In this document: piece after piece, positions 41,273 through 43,005 of the stretch
Layout: each line of letters starts with the position of its first letter
Numbering within the stretch: the stretch's first letter is position 1
From: a bacterium
GTDB lineage: Bacteria > Actinomycetota > Acidimicrobiia > Spongiisociales > ZC4RG35
DNA: 43,005 bases
Direction: 5' to 3'
Assembly (NCBI GenBank): GCA_024638655.1
Contig: JAHEJW010000002.1
Location: 134,106-177,110 of the forward strand
Position numbers and translations under genes: made by a program
Notes under the pieces: model-generated
Databases searched by the model: none
Told to the model about the DNA's origin: nothing
The model's input: the letters and a program-made list of their open reading frames with translations, nothing else

Positions 41273-43005
41273 GTGGAACCCGAACTCAAGAAAGGCGATC
41301 TCTACCTCGGCCGGGGAACCCCTGAGGATGAACTGGTCTCCTACGAAGCAGACAACTTCACCACGCACGGAGTCATCGTCGGGATGACTGGCTCGGGCAA
41401 GACCGGTCTGGGCATCAACTTGATCGAGGAAGCTCTGCTGAACGGCATCCCGTGCCTGATCATCGATCCGAAAGGCGACATGGGGAACCTGGCGCTCAAC
41501 TTCCCCGATCTCGAAGCCTCCGACTTCGAGCCCTGGGTCGATGAGGCAACCGCCGGCAAGGAGGGCAAGACGACCGCAGAGTTGGCCGGCGAGACAGCTG
41601 CGCTCTGGGAGAAGGGCCTGGCCGGCCATGGCATCGGACCAGATCGGATGAGGAGGTTGGCCGACGGATCGAAAGTGACCATCTACACCCCCGGATCCGG
41701 AGCGGGGGTTGGCCTCAACGTGTTGGGATCGATGGCCGTCCCGGATCTCGATTGGGAGACACAGGCCGAGATAATTCGAGACGAAATCGAGGCTTTCGTC
41801 TCCTCTTTGCTGGTTTTGGCCGACATCGAGTCAGACCCAGTTTCGGGACCCGAGCACATCTTCATCTCGAATCTGATCGAGACTTTCTGGGCACAAGGCA
41901 AGGATCTCGACCTGGCGACACTCATCGGCCAGATCCCCAAGCCCCCTTTCCGCAAGCTCGGGGTCTTCGACGTCGACACCTTCTTCCCTGAGAAGGAGCG
42001 CATGGAGTTGGCTCTGAAGCTGAACGGCTTGCTGGCATCGCCTTCCTTCGCAGCCTGGATGGAGGGCGAGCCGATGGACATCGAGCACATGATCGGCGGC
42101 GATGAGGTCGCCAAGGCGGCAGTCGTCTACATGTCGCACCTCTCGGACTCGGAGCGTCAGTTCCTCGTCACGCTGCTCTTGTCCAAGATGGTCACCTGGA
42201 TCCGCAGCCAGCCGGGTACTTCAGAGCTGCGGGCGCTCATCTACATGGACGAGGTCTTCGGCTTCGCCCCACCCACCGCTGAGCCACCTTCCAAAAAGCC
42301 GATACTGACGATCCTCAAGCAAGCAAGAGCCCACGGTGTCGGCATGATCTTGTCCACCCAGAATCCGGTCGACCTCGACTACAAGGCGATGTCGAACGCC
42401 GGAACCTGGATGATCGGCCGTCTCCAGACGGAGAACGACAAGAAGCGGATCCTGGAGGGAATCGAATCGGCATCAGGAGCCGTCGACGTCAAGGAATTCG
42501 ACAAGCTCATCTCGGATCTCGACAAGCGCCAATTCGTGCTGCACTCGACCAAGCTCCCGGTGCCGGTGCTTTTTGGGACTCGCTGGGCAATGTCGTATCT
42601 TGCGGGCCCGCTCACGAGGGATCAGGTCTCGGATCTGATGGCCGACCGTCGGTCGGCCGCAGTCCCCTCTCCAGCCGCCGAGACGCCAGGCAAACGGGCC
42701 GAGGTTGACGAGGAAGCTCAGGCGGACGAAGGAACCGTGCCGGTGGCGCCTGCCATTGCCGAGGGCATCTCGGTCCGATATCTGGACCCGGGAGCACCCT
42801 GGGCCGGAGAGGTTGGAGCCGACCCAACCGGGTCGAGGTATGAGGCCGGGATCGTGGCGACGGTGCAGCTTCTCTACGACGAGACCAAAGCCGATCTCAA
42901 CCATACCGAGACATACGAGGCCGTGGTGTTCCCCGTTGACGAGATCATCGACGTCGGAGAGGTGACCCAAGTCGACCACGATGATCGCGACTTCCTGGAC
43001 CAGCC
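41273..43005 (+). CDS. HerA/DUF87-type ATPase, 3' end outside the window
   Basis: The visible 577 codons hold a P-loop ATPase of the HerA/FtsK/VirB4 group. GMTGSGKT (37-44) is Walker A, with CLIIDPKGDMGNL next to it; LIYMDEVFGF (Asp326-Glu327) is Walker B; ILSTQNPVDLDYKAMSNAGTWMIGRL includes the sensor Gln and later Arg region. After about residue 455 an Ala/Glu-rich linker leads to another domain that continues past the window end. Possible roles are DNA translocation or repair; no NurA or conjugation gene is visible. GTG 41273 is chosen from the leaderless -10 box; GTG 41237 is also in frame. Confidence 0.75.
   Translation, partial: MEPELKKGDLYLGRGTPEDELVSYEADNFTTHGVIVGMTGSGKTGLGINLIEEALLNGIPCLIIDPKGDMGNLALNFPDLEASDFEPWVDEATAGKEGKTTAELAGETAALWEKGLAGHGIGPDRMRRLADGSKVTIYTPGSGAGVGLNVLGSMAVPDLDWETQAEIIRDEIEAFVSSLLVLADIESDPVSGPEHIFISNLIETFWAQGKDLDLATLIGQIPKPPFRKLGVFDVDTFFPEKERMELALKLNGLLASPSFAAWMEGEPMDIEHMIGGDEVAKAAVVYMSHLSDSERQFLVTLLLSKMVTWIRSQPGTSELRALIYMDEVFGFAPPTAEPPSKKPILTILKQARAHGVGMILSTQNPVDLDYKAMSNAGTWMIGRLQTENDKKRILEGIESASGAVDVKEFDKLISDLDKRQFVLHSTKLPVPVLFGTRWAMSYLAGPLTRDQVSDLMADRRSAAVPSPAAETPGKRAEVDEEAQADEGTVPVAPAIAEGISVRYLDPGAPWAGEVGADPTGSRYEAGIVATVQLLYDETKADLNHTETYEAVVFPVDEIIDVGEVTQVDHDDRDFLDQ

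Overview
The window (about 43 kb, high GC) most likely comes from an actinomycete, perhaps Acidimicrobiia or a related deep-branching lineage. Reasons: a MutT1-type Nudix/histidine-phosphatase fusion, a 13E12-type HNH remnant carrying an actinobacterial-style LexA box (GAAC-N4-GTTC), Thr/Ser/Asp-rich lipoprotein linkers, and many genes that start 6-8 nt after a TANNNT -10 box with no Shine-Dalgarno (leaderless mRNAs). The class-level guess is inference; no rRNA or tRNA gene is visible.

Bases 1-15998 form an aromatic-acid catabolic island. A plus-strand operon pobA(partial)-pcaC-pcaH-pcaG-pcaB-pcaD converts 4-hydroxybenzoate and protocatechuate to 3-oxoadipate. It meets a minus-strand SDR alcohol dehydrogenase and a TRAP transporter (dctP-dctQ-dctM). 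After a small membrane protein comes a minus-strand pair: a very clear LigM/DesA-type tetrahydrofolate-dependent O-demethylase, translationally coupled to an FAD aromatic hydroxylase that appears to start at CTG. Divergent from ligM is a tandem-OsmC protein. Next are a pyrone-dicarboxylate (LigI-like) lactonase and a 4-oxalomesaconate tautomerase (PrpF/GalD/LigU family), with a DUF1932 dehydrogenase divergent from them. O-methylated lignin acids can thus be demethylated to protocatechuate or gallate. Protocatechuate goes through the pca genes. PDC/oxalomesaconate enzymes are present although no extradiol gallate dioxygenase is, which suggests that PcaHG may itself make PDC from gallate.

Bases 16033-31056 are mostly housekeeping: tyrA (chorismate mutase-prephenate dehydrogenase), a small unknown protein, ispD, a GNAT/membrane protein/GDPD operon, hup (HU) with a strong terminator, an enoyl-CoA hydratase, a DUF3237-like protein, a phosphoribosyltransferase coupled to an APH-like kinase, a large MMPL/RND transporter, hisC, a fused alpha-beta 2-oxoacid dehydrogenase E1, a LOG-like protein, a small Cys/His protein and mutT1.

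Bases 31057-43005 are accessory and transport: a frameshifted HNH (13E12) remnant with an SOS box, a small membrane protein, a GbsR/MarR-type regulator leading an ABC-2 transporter operon, a VOC protein, a SIMPL-domain lipoprotein, a small membrane protein, an asymmetric heterodimeric ABC exporter behind a MerR-like promoter, and a HerA/DUF87 ATPase cut by the window end. The most notable sequence-level observations are the two CTG starts with good Shine-Dalgarno sequences, the repeated leaderless promoter architecture, the ligM/osmC face-to-face promoters with a dyad, and the triple 9-bp repeat at the GbsR promoter.
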